From: Cellvibrio sp. OA-2007
GTDB lineage: Bacteria; Pseudomonadota; Gammaproteobacteria; Pseudomonadales; Cellvibrionaceae
DNA: 64,000 bases
Direction of reading: 5' to 3'
NCBI RefSeq assembly: GCF_000953825.1
Contig: NZ_BBUL01000097.1
Location: forward strand, 124,001-188,000
Each line of letters starts with the position of its first letter. Position 1 is the first letter of the stretch. Below are positions 28,812-40,891 of this stretch, piece after piece. The position numbers were made by a program, and so were the translations under genes. The notes below the pieces were generated by a model. It ran no database searches and was not told the DNA's origin. It was given only the letters and a program-made list of their open reading frames with translations.

Positions 28812-29837
28812 CTATTTTTTCTTATGTCTATTTCCCTTTTTGCTTTTTTCATCACTACTTGTTTTACTTATACGACCAGAAAGGTTTTTAGTTTTACTTT
28901 TTTTGACCCTTTTTTCTCGCTTCTTTTTTTCTTTTTGATCTGCTCGCCATATCTCTTTTTCACGGCGCTGCTTTTCATAAGCATCATCAGGCATTTCAAG
29001 CACCATGCCTTCCGACTGTGCAGAATCAATAGCTCGACGTGACTGGCTGCGAACCCTAGTGCTCACTGGCCTGGGAGGCAAAGAGGCTCTAATTTTTTCT
29101 ACATATTCATTATCCTGTACTTCAGCCACGCCATCAGACCCCACTGTTTTGGAGTCTTCAGCAATCACCATATTGTGAGAATCCTTCACTTTATATGAGG
29201 AAGTCACTTTGTTTAGAAAATAAAAACTTGGGTCACCTGCAATATTTGAACAATATTCAGGGATTGTTTTATATTCCATCGTATTACCAACATTATCAGC
29301 ATCCTCGGCTTCCTCCTTTGCAGCCTTTTCAATCTCTGAAAGATGCGCTGAATTATGCCCTTGGCTTCCCCATGCCAGATTACCCACTTCAACTCCTGAA
29401 CCGCCCAAATGAGCATTAATCAAATGCATCGCTGTTAAAACACCTTTACGCCCTTTCATCATAGGCTGCATATCTTCGGCGACAAGTGTCAAGGAATCCT
29501 TTCCTACAGGATCATTGTCTGGATCAAGCGTTCCATCCAGTCTCAGGTTAATCGATGCACTACCTGAACGTTGCTGCGGCCGTGACGCGTATTGAGGTTT
29601 ACCGATAATTTTTATGCGCTGCAATGGAGTAATGCTGTTATTTATTTTTTTATCCGCCATTAGTTGCGCAGCAGCGCCTAATTTAACCTGCGCTGGACTT
29701 GCAGCCATCAAAGATTGCAACTGCATCGTTTTGTGAGCGGCGGTTCGATTATCAACAATTCCTTCAGAATCCAATTTAACCCGCAACTGATCACTCTGTT
29801 GCTCAGCACTCTCTTGGGGCCGGTTTGCATAGGTCAT
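28812..29837 (-). CDS. Orphan eCIS-effector-like protein with a degenerate nuclease-like region
   Basis: A 341-aa hydrophilic protein without signal peptide. Residues 28-63 (VDNRTAAHKTMQLQSLMAAS, then SPAQVKLGAAAQLMADK) resemble the DNRPEAxxQRxLQ-SPxVxQLxAxQxMA segment that often opens proteins of extracellular contractile injection systems. The central region has HLINAHLGGSG (138-148) and NLAWGSQGHNSAHLSEIE (153-170), like the H-L-x-N/LGG-NL-N-H-E pattern of nuclease-like toxin domains. The last 60 residues are very rich in Lys and Arg. No injection-system gene or obvious immunity gene lies nearby. The ribosome site GAGGT is good. All function here is inference by motif memory. Confidence 0.6.
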   Translation of the reverse strand: MTYANRPQESAEQQSDQLRVKLDSEGIVDNRTAAHKTMQLQSLMAASPAQVKLGAAAQLMADKKINNSITPLQRIKIIGKPQYASRPQQRSGSASINLRLDGTLDPDNDPVGKDSLTLVAEDMQPMMKGRKGVLTAMHLINAHLGGSGVEVGNLAWGSQGHNSAHLSEIEKAAKEEAEDADNVGNTMEYKTIPEYCSNIAGDPSFYFLNKVTSSYKVKDSHNMVIAEDSKTVGSDGVAEVQDNEYVEKIRASLPPRPVSTRVRSQSRRAIDSAQSEGMVLEMPDDAYEKQRREKEIWRADQKEKKKREKRVKKSKTKNLSGRISKTSSDEKSKKGNRHKKK

Positions 29838-29930
29838 TTATTACCTCGACAGTTTCCATAAATCGGAATGCAATTCGTTCGGGGACAATCAAAAAACGTG
29901 TTATGCCTTGCAAGGCAAAATCAATGTATA

Positions 29931-29958
29931 AAAAAAGGCGATCCGAAGATCGCCTTTT
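29931..29958 (-). terminator. Terminator after sucD
   Basis: GGCGATC (29937-29943) pairs with GATCGCC (29948-29954). On the minus strand the loop is TTCG, a very stable tetraloop, followed by six T residues. It lies about 30 bases beyond the sucD stop and should end the TCA cluster message. Confidence 0.92.
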
Positions 29959-29983
29959 CGAAAACACTAAGCAAGTAAATTAA

Positions 29984-30856
29984 TTACCAGCCAGTGATTT
30001 CCTTCAGTGCTTTACCGATATCGGCCAAGCTCTTAACGGTTTTAACACCAGCATCTTCCAGTGCAGCAAATTTCTCATCAGCAGTACCTTTACCGCCAGA
30101 AATAATCGCACCAGCGTGACCCATACGCTTACCAGCAGGTGCAGTTACACCAGCGATATAAGACACAACAGGTTTAGTCACGTTTGCCTTGATATAAGTA
30201 GCCGCTTCTTCTTCCGCAGAACCACCGATTTCACCGATCATTACGATCGCTTCAGTTTGTGGGTCAGCTTGGAACAACTTCAAAATGTCGATGAAGTTAG
30301 AACCTGGGATCGGGTCACCACCAATACCAACACAGGTAGACTGGCCGAAACCGTAATCGGTAGTTTGTTTAACCGCTTCATAGGTCAAAGTACCGGAACG
30401 TGAAACGATACCTACTTTACCTGGCTTGTGGATGTGGCCTGGCATAATGCCGATTTTGCACTCACCCGGAGTGATAACACCTGGGCAGTTAGGGCCAATC
30501 AGGCGCACACCCAACTCGTCACACTTCACTTTTGCGTCAAGCATATCGAGAGTTGGGATACCTTCAGTAATACACACGATCAACTTGATGCCGCCGTTAG
30601 CTGCTTCAAGGATGGAATCTTTACAGAAAGGAGCCGGAACATAGATAACTGATGCAGTCGCACCAGTCGCTTCTACCGCTTCAGCAACAGTGTTAAACAC
30701 TGGCAGGCCAAGGTGAGTTTGACCACCTTTACCTGGAGTTACACCACCAACCATTTTGGTGCCGTAAGCAATCGCTTGCTCAGAATGGAAAGTACCTTGC
30801 GCACCGGTAAAACCCTGGCAAATTACTTTGGTATCTTTGTTAATTAAAACGCTCAT
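29984..30856 (-). CDS. sucD: Succinyl-CoA ligase alpha subunit
   Basis: With SucC this makes succinate and ATP (or GTP) from succinyl-CoA. The 290-aa protein has the CoA-binding Rossmann start ([18 protein letters not shown]), [26 protein letters not shown], and the phosphohistidine region [17 protein letters not shown]. It follows sucC by 10 bases and ends the suc cluster before a strong terminator. A ribosome site AGGGGTG precedes the ATG. Confidence 0.98.
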   Translation of the reverse strand: MSVLINKDTKVICQGFTGAQGTFHSEQAIAYGTKMVGGVTPGKGGQTHLGLPVFNTVAEAVEATGATASVIYVPAPFCKDSILEAANGGIKLIVCITEGIPTLDMLDAKVKCDELGVRLIGPNCPGVITPGECKIGIMPGHIHKPGKVGIVSRSGTLTYEAVKQTTDYGFGQSTCVGIGGDPIPGSNFIDILKLFQADPQTEAIVMIGEIGGSAEEEAATYIKANVTKPVVSYIAGVTAPAGKRMGHAGAIISGGKGTADEKFAALEDAGVKTVKSLADIGKALKEITGW

Positions 30857-30866
30857 GTGTCACCCC

Positions 30867-32033
30867 TTATTGATTCGCAGCAGCTGCAACTACTTTCTTG
30901 GCAGCGCCAGTCAAGTCGGTATCAGCGATAATGTTCAGGCCGCTTTCGGTCAGCACTTTAGCGCCAATCTCAGCGTTGTTACCTTGCAAACGAACAACAA
31001 CAGGAACTTTTACGCCTACTTCTTTAACCGCACCAATTACGCCTTCTGCGATCATGTCGCAACGTACGATACCGCCAAAGATGTTGATGAATACGGCTTT
31101 AACAGCGTCATCAGACAAAATAATTTTGAATGCTTCAACGACACGCTCTTTAGTTGCACCGCCGCCTACATCGAGGAAGTTAGCCGGTTGACCACCGTGC
31201 AATTTAACGATGTCCATGGTTCCCATCGCCAAACCAGCGCCGTTAACCATACAACCGATATCACCACCGAGTGCAACGTAGTTCAATTCCCACGCTGCGG
31301 CATGAGCTTCACGCGCATCTTCTTGTGATGGATCTTGCATTGCTTTCAATTCTGGATGACGGTACAGAGCGTTGCCGTCGATTACCAATTTGGCATCCAG
31401 GCAGTGCAAGTCGCCAGCTGGAGTAATAACCAATGGGTTAACTTCCAACAGAGCTAAATCTTTTTCTTTGAACAATTGCGCAAGACCCAAGAAAATCTTT
31501 ACGAATTGATTGATTTGCTTGCCTTCCAAACCGAGTTTGAAAGCCAGATCGCGCCCCTGGAAAGGCTGCGCGCCAACCAGCGGATCAACAGCAACTTTTA
31601 AAATCTTTTCTGGAGTATCGTGTGCTACTTTCTCGATCTCTACACCACCTTCGGTAGAGGCCATAAACACGATGCGACGGCTAGAGCGATCAACCACCGC
31701 ACCCAAGTACAATTCTTTGGCGATATCGGTGCAAGTCTCAACTAAAATGCGGCTTACTGGCTGGCCTTTTTCATCAGTCTGGTAAGTCACCAGATTCTTG
31801 CCTAACCACTTTTCAGCGAAAGCGCGAATATCTTCTTTGCTCTTAACCAGTTTTACGCCGCCCGCTTTACCGCGGCCGCCAGCGTGAACCTGAGCTTTAA
31901 CGACGAACATATCGCCGCCGATTTGATCTGCGGCAGCAACAGCCTCTTCAACAGTCGCAGCAGCAATGCCTTTAGAGACAGGCAAACCATATTGGGCAAA
32001 CAGCTGCTTACCCTGATACTCGTGCAAATTCAT
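30867..32033 (-). CDS. sucC: Succinyl-CoA ligase beta subunit
   Basis: An ATP-grasp subunit that binds nucleotide and joins with SucD. The ATG at 32033 gives [18 protein letters not shown] and 388 aa, the same length as E. coli SucC; the frame is open 16 codons upstream. Family motifs are [27 protein letters not shown], and [19 protein letters not shown]. It lies upstream of sucD and about 120 bases downstream of lpd. Confidence 0.97.
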   Translation of the reverse strand: MNLHEYQGKQLFAQYGLPVSKGIAAATVEEAVAAADQIGGDMFVVKAQVHAGGRGKAGGVKLVKSKEDIRAFAEKWLGKNLVTYQTDEKGQPVSRILVETCTDIAKELYLGAVVDRSSRRIVFMASTEGGVEIEKVAHDTPEKILKVAVDPLVGAQPFQGRDLAFKLGLEGKQINQFVKIFLGLAQLFKEKDLALLEVNPLVITPAGDLHCLDAKLVIDGNALYRHPELKAMQDPSQEDAREAHAAAWELNYVALGGDIGCMVNGAGLAMGTMDIVKLHGGQPANFLDVGGGATKERVVEAFKIILSDDAVKAVFINIFGGIVRCDMIAEGVIGAVKEVGVKVPVVVRLQGNNAEIGAKVLTESGLNIIADTDLTGAAKKVVAAAANQ

Positions 32034-32155
32034 GGTGTAGTTCCATTTGACGATGGTTGGACATGAAATTTTGATAAACATGCCAACTGGGTTATCGATG
32101 GGGACAAGCCTTATGAGCCTGCCCCCGCCTAAAAAACGAGGACTCTATGGTTCTC

Positions 32156-33610
<1,455 letters not shown>

Positions 33611-33655
33611 TTATTAACAGTCGGTTACAGCCTTGTGAGCAGTAACCCTTCACAT

Positions 33656-33687
33656 AAAAAAACGCTCTTAGGTTGCCAAGAGCGTTT
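33656..33687 (-). terminator. Hairpin terminator between sucB and lpd
   Basis: AACGCTCTT (33661-33669) pairs with AAGAGCGTT (33678-33686), and on the minus strand the stem is followed by about seven T residues. It lies just after the sucB stop, inside what is otherwise a continuous gene row. It could terminate or attenuate, giving lpd-sucCD a separate or reduced expression level. Confidence 0.85.
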
Positions 33688-33699
33688 CAAAAAAGCAGG

Positions 33700-34893
33700 T
33701 TATATTTCTAGCAAGATACGCGCTGGATCTTCCAGCAAATCTTTGATGGTCACAAGGAATTGCACAGCCTCTTTCCCATCGAGCAAACGGTGATCGTAAG
33801 ACAAAGCTAAATACATCATCGGCAGGATTTCTACCTTGCCGTTGACCGCCATTGGGCGCTCTTGAATTTTGTGCATACCCAAAATCGCTGATTGTGGCAA
33901 GTTCAAAATTGGAGTCGACAAAAGTGAACCAAACACGCCGCCGTTAGTGATAGTGAAAGTACCGCCAGACATTTCTTCAATACCTAATTTACCGTCACGT
34001 GCACGCAGGCCGAAATCACGAATAGTATTTTCGATGGTAGCCAGGCTCATGTTTTCTGCATTACGTAACACCGGCACCACCAAACCTTTATCAGTTGATA
34101 CGGCAACGCCAATATCCTGATAACCATGGTAAACGATATCGTTGTTGTCGATTGAAGCATTTACAGCAGGGAAACGACGCAGTGCCTCTGCAGCCGCTTT
34201 TACAAAGAAACTCATAAAGCCTAAACGTGAACCATTATGCGCTTTTTCAAATTGATCTTTGTATTTTGCACGCAGAGCCATTACCGGGCCCATATTCACT
34301 TCATTAAATGTAGTGAGCATTGCAGTAGTGTTAGAAGCCTCAAGCAAACGTTCTGCGATACGCTTACGCAGACGCGTCATGGGTACGCGCTTCTCAACAC
34401 GATCACCTACCGCTTCAATTGCTGCGGCAGGCGCTGCTGCAGGTGCGCTAACAGCAGGTGCTGATTTCAAATGATTAGCAACATCTTCTTTGGTCACACG
34501 GCCGTCTTTACCACTGCCAGATACGGCAGCGGTATTGACGTTGTTTTCTTCAGCCATTTTACGCGCAGCCGGATTAACCAACTTTTCAGCGGTAGTCGCA
34601 ACGGGAGCTGGTGCAGTTGCTGCAGGAACAGCGGCAACAGAAGCGCCTGGCGCGGCACCCTCAACAAAACGTGCAATAACTTCATTGCTCAAAATGGTTT
34701 CGCCTTCGCCTTTAATAATTTCAGCGATGCTGCCATCGGCAGGCGCAACTACTTCCAATACAACCTTGTCGGTTTCAATATCAACAATCAACTCATCGCG
34801 CTTGACGGCTTCACCTGGTTTTTTGTGCCAGGTTGCTACCGTGCCATCGGCAACGGATTCAGGGAAGGTAGGGGCTTTGATTTCGATACTCAT
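33700..34893 (-). CDS. sucB: 2-oxoglutarate dehydrogenase E2 (dihydrolipoyl succinyltransferase)
   Basis: The core subunit that carries succinyl groups from E1 to CoA. The 397-aa protein has one N-terminal lipoyl domain with the lipoylated lysine K43 (ETDKVVLE), an Ala/Pro-rich linker, a peripheral subunit-binding domain ([20 protein letters not shown], then [10 protein letters not shown]), and the catalytic domain with [14 protein letters not shown] and the [11 protein letters not shown] active site. It follows sucA by about 60 bases. Confidence 0.97.
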   Translation of the reverse strand: MSIEIKAPTFPESVADGTVATWHKKPGEAVKRDELIVDIETDKVVLEVVAPADGSIAEIIKGEGETILSNEVIARFVEGAAPGASVAAVPAATAPAPVATTAEKLVNPAARKMAEENNVNTAAVSGSGKDGRVTKEDVANHLKSAPAVSAPAAAPAAAIEAVGDRVEKRVPMTRLRKRIAERLLEASNTTAMLTTFNEVNMGPVMALRAKYKDQFEKAHNGSRLGFMSFFVKAAAEALRRFPAVNASIDNNDIVYHGYQDIGVAVSTDKGLVVPVLRNAENMSLATIENTIRDFGLRARDGKLGIEEMSGGTFTITNGGVFGSLLSTPILNLPQSAILGMHKIQERPMAVNGKVEILPMMYLALSYDHRLLDGKEAVQFLVTIKDLLEDPARILLEI

Positions 34894-34955
34894 GCTATTC
34901 CATCTCTCTGTAGCGCTAGGATTATTTGATCTATTAAATCAGTTAGTTAAAGCAC

Positions 34956-37787
34956 TCACACAGTGAGCGCTTTATTTACAAAACTTCTTTCTTCTTCAAG
35001 GTGTGCAGACATATAACCGCCCGCGGGTGCAGCCGATGGATCACGACCGACGTAATCCAGGTACATTTCTTTACCAAACAGCGTTTGCACAACATGGCGC
35101 ATATGATGCTGACTGCTATACCAAGCACCTTGGTTCATAGGCTCTTCCTGACACCAGAAGATATCTTTAATATCTTTGAACGGGGCCATGGCCGCTTTCA
35201 GCTCTTCTTCAGGGAAGGGATACAACTGCTCTAGACGGATCAGTGCAATATTTTCCTGATTGCGGGCAGTGCGCTCTTCAAGCAGGGTGTAATACACCTT
35301 GCCACTACAAAGCACAACACGCTCCACTTTTGCAGGATCAACACTATTGTCGCCAATGACATTTTGGAAGCAACCATTTGCCAATTCTTCCAAAGTTGAA
35401 GTTGCCAACTTATGGCGCAGCAACGATTTAGGGCTCATTACTACTAATGGACGACGCATAGGGCGAATCGCTTGGCGGCGCAACATATGGAATACCTGTG
35501 CAGGTGTAGTCGGCACACAAACTTGAATATTGTGCTCAGCGCACAATTGCATAAAGCGTTCAAGACGAGCAGATGAATGCTCTGGTCCCTGCCCCTCATA
35601 TCCATGTGGCAACAACATAGTCAAACCGCACAACCGACCCCACTTGTGTTCACCACTAGTTATAAATTGGTCGATTACCACTTGTGCACCATTTGCGAAG
35701 TCGCCAAATTGCGCCTCCCAAATCACCAACCCAGTTGGTGCTGTTGTTGAATAACCATACTCAAAAGCAAGTACAGCCTCTTCTGACAAGTAAGAGTCAA
35801 ACAACTCAAAGGATGGCTGACTCGGCGCCATATTTGCCAAAGGGACGTAAGCTGCGCCATCTTTCTGACTGTGTATTACCGCATGACGATGAGAGAAGGT
35901 ACCACGACCAACATCCTGGCCGGTCATCCGAATCTGAAAACCCTGCTCAATCAAGGTTGCATAAGCCAAAGTTTCAGCCATACCCCAATTCAGCGCCAAT
36001 GCTCCAGCAGCCATTTTGCGGCGGTCTTCGTAAATTTTCTCAACTTGCTTTTGCAGCACAATGCCATCTGGAATTTCGCACATTTTATTAGCAGCTGCTT
36101 GCAACGTTTTGAGATCGCAGCCAGTGTTAGCTGGAGTGAGCCAGTCGTGACCAATGTAGGGCGACCAGTCCACAAACAAACTGCGATCCGGCTCGCTTAC
36201 TAAACCACTGGCAACATTCTCTCCACGGTCTAATGCCGCGCGATATACAGTAGTCATATCATCTGCTGCAGCTTGGCTGAGGATATTTTCAGCGACTAAT
36301 TTGTCCGCATACAGAGTGCGGGTAGTTTTCAAGCTGCGAATGATTTGATACATCAGCGGTTGAGTAGCCGAAGGCTCATCGGTTTCATTATGACCACGGC
36401 GGCGATAACAAACCAAATCAATCACTACATCTTTCTTAAACTCATACCGGTAATCCATTGCCAACTGCGCAATAAAAAGCACCGCTTCAGGATCATCACC
36501 ATTCACATGAAAAATTGGACACTCAATCATTTTTGCAACATCAGTGCAATATTCTGTCGAGCGGGCATCTTCACGCTTGTTAGTGGTAAAACCCACTTGG
36601 TTGTTAATCACAATATGCAAAGTACCGCCTGTGCCATAAGCGCGAGTTTGGGACATTTGGAATGTCTCCATAACTACACCTTGACCAGCGAACGCGGCAT
36701 CGCCATGCACATTGATCGGCACCACTTTGGCACCAGTCTTATCATTGCGGCGATCTTGACGCGCGCGAACAGACCCCTCAACAACAGGTGATACAATTTC
36801 CAAATGCGACGGGTTGAATGCCATCGCCATATGTAATTCGCCACCCGGGGTCATTACATTAGAGGAAAAACCTGAGTGATACTTAACATCACCTGAGGTA
36901 TTCAATGAACGCTTGCCATCAAATTCGGCAAACAATTCTGCGGGGCTTTTACCAAACACATTAATTAAGGTATTTAAACGACCACGGTGAGCCATACCCA
37001 AAACAATTTCTTTTGCGCCGTAGGTGCCTGCACGCTTTACCAAAGCATCTACGAGTGGGATGAAACTTTCACCGCCCTCAAGACCAAAACGTTTGGTTCC
37101 AGGATATTTACTGTCGAGATGACGCTCAAGGCCTTCAGCAGCAGTCAAACGCTCAAGCAAGGCAAGACGCTGTTCTTTACTGAACTCGGGATTAGAACGC
37201 ACACTCTCAAGACGCTGCTGCAACCATTGTTTTTCGGCGAGTGGCGTAATGTGCATAATTTCAGCACCGATATGACCACAATAGGTCTTTTCTAATGCTT
37301 CAATAATTTCACGCAAAGTTGCCTGCTCTTTACCAATAAACAAAACACCGGCGTTAAATACAGTGTCTAAATCAGCATTGGTAAGGCCATGAAAGCCTAA
37401 CTCTAAGTCAGGAACTGGGTCGCGTTTCATTATGCCCAATGGATCGAGCTGGGCTTTTTGATGACCGCGGAACCGGTAAGAGCTAATGAGTTGCAGTACT
37501 TTAATTTGTTTTTGTTCGTGTTCTGCACTGACAGCTCCCCCTGCCACTGAGACAGTGCGAACACGGGATTTACCCAACTGTTCGAATTGGGCACGAATGA
37601 CCGAATGGGGAGTATCTTGAGTCAGTACACCGTTCACACGGGGAAGCTGATCGAAGTAATTGCGCCATTCTTCAGGAACGGCATTAGGATTGTGTAGATA
37701 TGTGTCGTAGAGCTCTTCGACATAAGCAGCGTTCCCACCAGAGATGTGAGACGTACTCCAAAATTGCTCCATAATGCTGTCTTGCAT
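34956..37787 (-). CDS. sucA: 2-oxoglutarate dehydrogenase E1
   Basis: A thiamine-diphosphate enzyme that decarboxylates 2-oxoglutarate. The ATG at 37787 (943 aa) gives MQDSIMEQFWSTSHISGGN, matching known SucA N-termini, and AAGGTGAG lies upstream. A longer start 16 codons upstream is less likely. Visible motifs include VLGMAHRGRLNTLINVFGK, the thiamine-diphosphate region GDAAFAGQGVVMETFQMS, FTTNKREDARSTEYCTD, and CYRRRGHNETDEPSATQP. A palindrome (37871-37889) sits in the leader, and sdhB upstream ends in its own terminator. Confidence 0.97.
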   Translation of the reverse strand: MQDSIMEQFWSTSHISGGNAAYVEELYDTYLHNPNAVPEEWRNYFDQLPRVNGVLTQDTPHSVIRAQFEQLGKSRVRTVSVAGGAVSAEHEQKQIKVLQLISSYRFRGHQKAQLDPLGIMKRDPVPDLELGFHGLTNADLDTVFNAGVLFIGKEQATLREIIEALEKTYCGHIGAEIMHITPLAEKQWLQQRLESVRSNPEFSKEQRLALLERLTAAEGLERHLDSKYPGTKRFGLEGGESFIPLVDALVKRAGTYGAKEIVLGMAHRGRLNTLINVFGKSPAELFAEFDGKRSLNTSGDVKYHSGFSSNVMTPGGELHMAMAFNPSHLEIVSPVVEGSVRARQDRRNDKTGAKVVPINVHGDAAFAGQGVVMETFQMSQTRAYGTGGTLHIVINNQVGFTTNKREDARSTEYCTDVAKMIECPIFHVNGDDPEAVLFIAQLAMDYRYEFKKDVVIDLVCYRRRGHNETDEPSATQPLMYQIIRSLKTTRTLYADKLVAENILSQAAADDMTTVYRAALDRGENVASGLVSEPDRSLFVDWSPYIGHDWLTPANTGCDLKTLQAAANKMCEIPDGIVLQKQVEKIYEDRRKMAAGALALNWGMAETLAYATLIEQGFQIRMTGQDVGRGTFSHRHAVIHSQKDGAAYVPLANMAPSQPSFELFDSYLSEEAVLAFEYGYSTTAPTGLVIWEAQFGDFANGAQVVIDQFITSGEHKWGRLCGLTMLLPHGYEGQGPEHSSARLERFMQLCAEHNIQVCVPTTPAQVFHMLRRQAIRPMRRPLVVMSPKSLLRHKLATSTLEELANGCFQNVIGDNSVDPAKVERVVLCSGKVYYTLLEERTARNQENIALIRLEQLYPFPEEELKAAMAPFKDIKDIFWCQEEPMNQGAWYSSQHHMRHVVQTLFGKEMYLDYVGRDPSAAPAGGYMSAHLEEERSFVNKALTV

Positions 37788-37870
37788 TCCACTCACCTTA
37801 ATCATTGGGGACTCAGGCAAATCCCCTGCTATCAACTAGCGGTTAGCTACCAAACGCTTTCAACTTGTGA

Positions 37871-37889
37871 TTAAAAGCGCCGCTTTTAA
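37871..37889. repeat. Perfect palindrome upstream of sucA
   Basis: TTAAAAGCG and CGCTTTTAA flank a single central C, about 85 bases before the sucA start. It may be an operator for the sucA promoter, or a second weak hairpin after sdhB. Confidence 0.45.
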
Positions 37890-37985
37890 GTCGTCGCAAC
37901 ATTGAGTTACAACAAACAGTTTTTCAACGCTGTGAGTGCCAAGGCGCTCACTTTGTCATCATATTTTTGTCAGCTTCAGATACAG

Positions 37986-38009
37986 AAAAGCGCCACCTTA
38001 GGTAGCGCT
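37986..38009 (-). terminator. Terminator with the sdhB stop codon in its loop
   Basis: On the minus strand AGCGCTACC, the TAA stop codon of sdhB, then GGTGGCGCT form a 9-bp stem with one G-T pair and a three-base loop made of the stop codon itself, followed by TTTTC. This should end the sdhCDAB message before sucA. Confidence 0.75.
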
Positions 38010-38702
38010 CTGTAACAACATATTACGAATATGACCAATGGCTCGTGTCGGGTTTAACCCTTTGGGGCAAACCGCCACACAGTTTTGAATACCATGACAA
38101 CGGAATACACTGAAAGGATCATCCAAATTGGCCAGTCGCTTCTCTGTCGCCAAATCACGGCTATCTGCCAGGAAACGATATGCTTGTAACAAACCAGCAG
38201 GACCAATGAATTTATCGGGATTCCACCAGAAAGATGGACAACTCGTTGAGCAACAGGCGCAGAGTATACACTCATAAAGACCATCGAGCTTCTCGCGATC
38301 TGCAGGTGATTGCAAACGCTCGATTGCCGGCGCAGGCGTATCGTTTTGCAAGTAAGGTTCAATTTTCTTGTATTGGTCGTAGAACTGAGTCATATCAACC
38401 ACTAGATCGCGGATTACTGGCAAACCAGGCAAGGGGCGCAGAATCAGCGTATTGTTTTTTACGCATTCAGAAATTGGCTTGATGCAAGCCAATCCATTCT
38501 TGCCATTAATATTCATACCGTCAGAGCCACATACACCTTCACGGCATGAGCGACGATAAGCCAAGCTTTCATCTTGCGCTTTCAGTAATTCCAATACATC
38601 CAGCACCATCAAGTCTTTACCCTGAGTGTCTAACTCATAGGTCTTCATATAGGGCGCATTATCTGTGTCAGGGTTGTAGCGATAAACTTGAACTTTCAAC
38701 AT
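37998..38702 (-). CDS. sdhB: Succinate dehydrogenase iron-sulfur subunit
   Basis: The electron-transfer subunit of complex II, carrying [2Fe-2S], [4Fe-4S] and [3Fe-4S] clusters. The 234-aa protein has the plant-ferredoxin-type site SCREGVCGSDGMNINGKNGLAC, cut here in function to its cysteines, and the two C-terminal cluster motifs CILCACCSTSCP and CHGIQNCVAVCPKGLNP. It is the last gene of sdhCDAB, with 45 bases after sdhA. Its final codons form one arm of the terminator hairpin. Confidence 0.97.
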   Translation of the reverse strand: MLKVQVYRYNPDTDNAPYMKTYELDTQGKDLMVLDVLELLKAQDESLAYRRSCREGVCGSDGMNINGKNGLACIKPISECVKNNTLILRPLPGLPVIRDLVVDMTQFYDQYKKIEPYLQNDTPAPAIERLQSPADREKLDGLYECILCACCSTSCPSFWWNPDKFIGPAGLLQAYRFLADSRDLATEKRLANLDDPFSVFRCHGIQNCVAVCPKGLNPTRAIGHIRNMLLQSAT

Positions 38703-38747
38703 AATTTTTCTCCCGATTAACCTATGCGGTTATTACCAACGTGGTTA

Positions 38748-40520
38748 TTAATAGGTGCGTTTTTTAGGTTGGAAAGCTTCCATAGTGCGCGGTTTGAAAT
38801 TTACCGCACGCTTGCCTACACGCTTTTCACCGGGGAAATACATTGAGTGACACAACCAGTTGGCATCATCACGATCCTCAAAGTCATCGCGCGCATGAGC
38901 ACCGCGTGATTCTTTGCGCTCTTCCGCCGCGATTGCCGTTGCCTCAGCCACTTCAAGCAAGTTTTGCAATTCCAATGCCTCAATACGAGCTGTATTAAAC
39001 GCATTGCTCTTATCGGTAATGGAGACGTTTTCAATGCGCTTGCGCAGCTCTGCAAGCTGCTCAATACCTTTCTGCATAAACTCACCCTTACGGAATACAC
39101 CGAAGTAGTTTTGCATGATGGTTTGCAACTCTTTACGGAGAATCGAAGCACTTTCACCTGTGGTAGATGTATTGATTTTGTTCAGGCGCGCCATGGCCTT
39201 GTCAATGTCTGACTGGGTTGCATCACGATGTTCAATACCTTCACGCAATGCCTTTTCGATGTACAAACCAGCTGCACGGCCAAATACTACTAAATCGAGC
39301 AGTGAGTTACCACCTAAACGGTTGGCACCGTGGACGGACACACAAGCCACTTCACCACAAGCAAAAAGGCCATCAATAACTACATCATTGCCTTCCGCAT
39401 CAACAGTCAACGCCTGACCATTCACGTTGGTAGGAATACCACCCATCATGTAATGGCAGGTTGGAACCACCGGAATTGGCGCATAAACCGGATCAACATG
39501 AGCGAAGGTGCGCGACAATTCGCAAATACCTGGCAACTTGCTTTCCAGTACCTCTTCACCCAAATGATCGAGCTTCAGCAATACGTGATCTTTATTCGGG
39601 CCGACACCGCGCCCTGCGATAATCTCCTGAATCATCGAACGCGCCACTACGTCACGACCCGCAAGGTCTTTTGCATTGGGCGCATAACGCTCCATAAAGC
39701 GCTCGCCTTCCGCGTTGATCAGGTAACCACCTTCACCGCGGCAACCCTCGGTCACCAATACGCCAGCTCCAGCGATACCGGTTGGGTGGAACTGCCACAT
39801 CTCGATGTCTTGCACTGGAAAACCAGCACGCAATGCCATACCAACACCATCACCGGTATTAATATGCGCATTCGTCGTGGATGCATAAATACGCCCTGCG
39901 CCACCGGTCGCCAATACGGTTGCCTTTGCTTTTACATAAACGGTTTCACCGTCTTCAATATTAATTGCGATAACACCAACCACCGCACCGTCTTCATTTT
40001 TTACCAAATCAACGGCAAACCATTCGTTCAGGAATACAGTTTTATTTTTCAGATTGCCTTGGTAAAGAGTGTGCAGCAATGCATGGCCGGTACGGTCTGC
40101 AGCAGCACATGTACGTGCCGCCTGACCACCTTCGCCGAAATTTTTAGATTGACCGCCAAATGGACGTTGATAAATACGCCCCTCTTCAGTACGAGAGAAT
40201 GGCAAGCCCATATGCTCTAGCTCAAACACAGCCTCTGGACCGACTGAACACATGTATTCAATAGCATCCTGATCACCGATGTAGTCAGAACCTTTTACAG
40301 TGTCATACATGTGCCAGCGCCAATCGTCATTTGGATCAGCACTAGCAATTGCACAAGTAATACCGCCTTGGGCAGATACAGTGTGTGAACGGGTTGGAAA
40401 TACTTTAGTAATTACTGCTGTTTTATAACCGGATTGAGCCAATTGCAAAGCTGCGCGCATGCCCGCGCCACCGCCGCCAACCACAATACCGTCAAAAGAA
40501 ATCGTGCGCATAGTAGCCAT
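38748..40520 (-). CDS. sdhA: Succinate dehydrogenase flavoprotein subunit
   Basis: The catalytic subunit, oxidising succinate to fumarate with covalently bound FAD. The 590-aa protein has the dinucleotide site [15 protein letters not shown], the FAD-linking histidine H46 in [10 protein letters not shown], and the substrate region [21 protein letters not shown]. The C-terminus ([13 protein letters not shown]) is that of bacterial SdhA. Its ATG overlaps the sdhD stop by one base. Confidence 0.98.
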   Translation of the reverse strand: MATMRTISFDGIVVGGGGAGMRAALQLAQSGYKTAVITKVFPTRSHTVSAQGGITCAIASADPNDDWRWHMYDTVKGSDYIGDQDAIEYMCSVGPEAVFELEHMGLPFSRTEEGRIYQRPFGGQSKNFGEGGQAARTCAAADRTGHALLHTLYQGNLKNKTVFLNEWFAVDLVKNEDGAVVGVIAINIEDGETVYVKAKATVLATGGAGRIYASTTNAHINTGDGVGMALRAGFPVQDIEMWQFHPTGIAGAGVLVTEGCRGEGGYLINAEGERFMERYAPNAKDLAGRDVVARSMIQEIIAGRGVGPNKDHVLLKLDHLGEEVLESKLPGICELSRTFAHVDPVYAPIPVVPTCHYMMGGIPTNVNGQALTVDAEGNDVVIDGLFACGEVACVSVHGANRLGGNSLLDLVVFGRAAGLYIEKALREGIEHRDATQSDIDKAMARLNKINTSTTGESASILRKELQTIMQNYFGVFRKGEFMQKGIEQLAELRKRIENVSITDKSNAFNTARIEALELQNLLEVAEATAIAAEERKESRGAHARDDFEDRDDANWLCHSMYFPGEKRVGKRAVNFKPRTMEAFQPKKRTY

Positions 40521-40891
40521 TAGTTAACACCCCAAATTACCTGAACACCCCAAACCAAATAGGTGACTGCAACTGCACCCAGAACTATCTGGGCGAATAT
40601 ACGTAAGAAAGTTGCTTTGGAGCCTAATAGACGAGTAGTTAAATAATCAGTCAGCACCGCCCACAAACCAATCCAAGCATGGGATATAAAGGAAAGAAGA
40701 GTGACAAGAGTAAACACGCGCATCCACAATTGATTGTAAAGGGATTGCCACTGCTCGAAAGTCAGCTCAGGATTTAATGCCAAATAGGCGACAATAAAAA
40801 TCGTGTATGCCGCCATAACAGCACCACCAACACGCTGGATCAGCCAATCGTAAAGACCACTTCTCCCGAAACTGGTTACTGAAGTTACCAT
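40520..40891 (-). CDS. sdhD: Succinate dehydrogenase membrane anchor subunit
   Basis: A 123-aa membrane anchor with three predicted helices that helps bind heme b and ubiquinone. The family block [18 protein letters not shown] is near the start, and [14 protein letters not shown] carries the likely heme-ligand histidine and the quinone-site Asp-Tyr. The ATG at 40891 overlaps the sdhC end by seven bases; an in-frame GTG two codons earlier is possible. Confidence 0.93.
   Translation of the reverse strand: MVTSVTSFGRSGLYDWLIQRVGGAVMAAYTIFIVAYLALNPELTFEQWQSLYNQLWMRVFTLVTLLSFISHAWIGLWAVLTDYLTTRLLGSKATFLRIFAQIVLGAVAVTYLVWGVQVIWGVN

Noticed and set aside
28824-29042. Possible hydrophobic plus-strand protein (72 codons)
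   Set aside because: It is the reverse reading of the Lys-rich tail of the eCIS-like gene; AAA/AAG codons read backwards as Phe/Leu.
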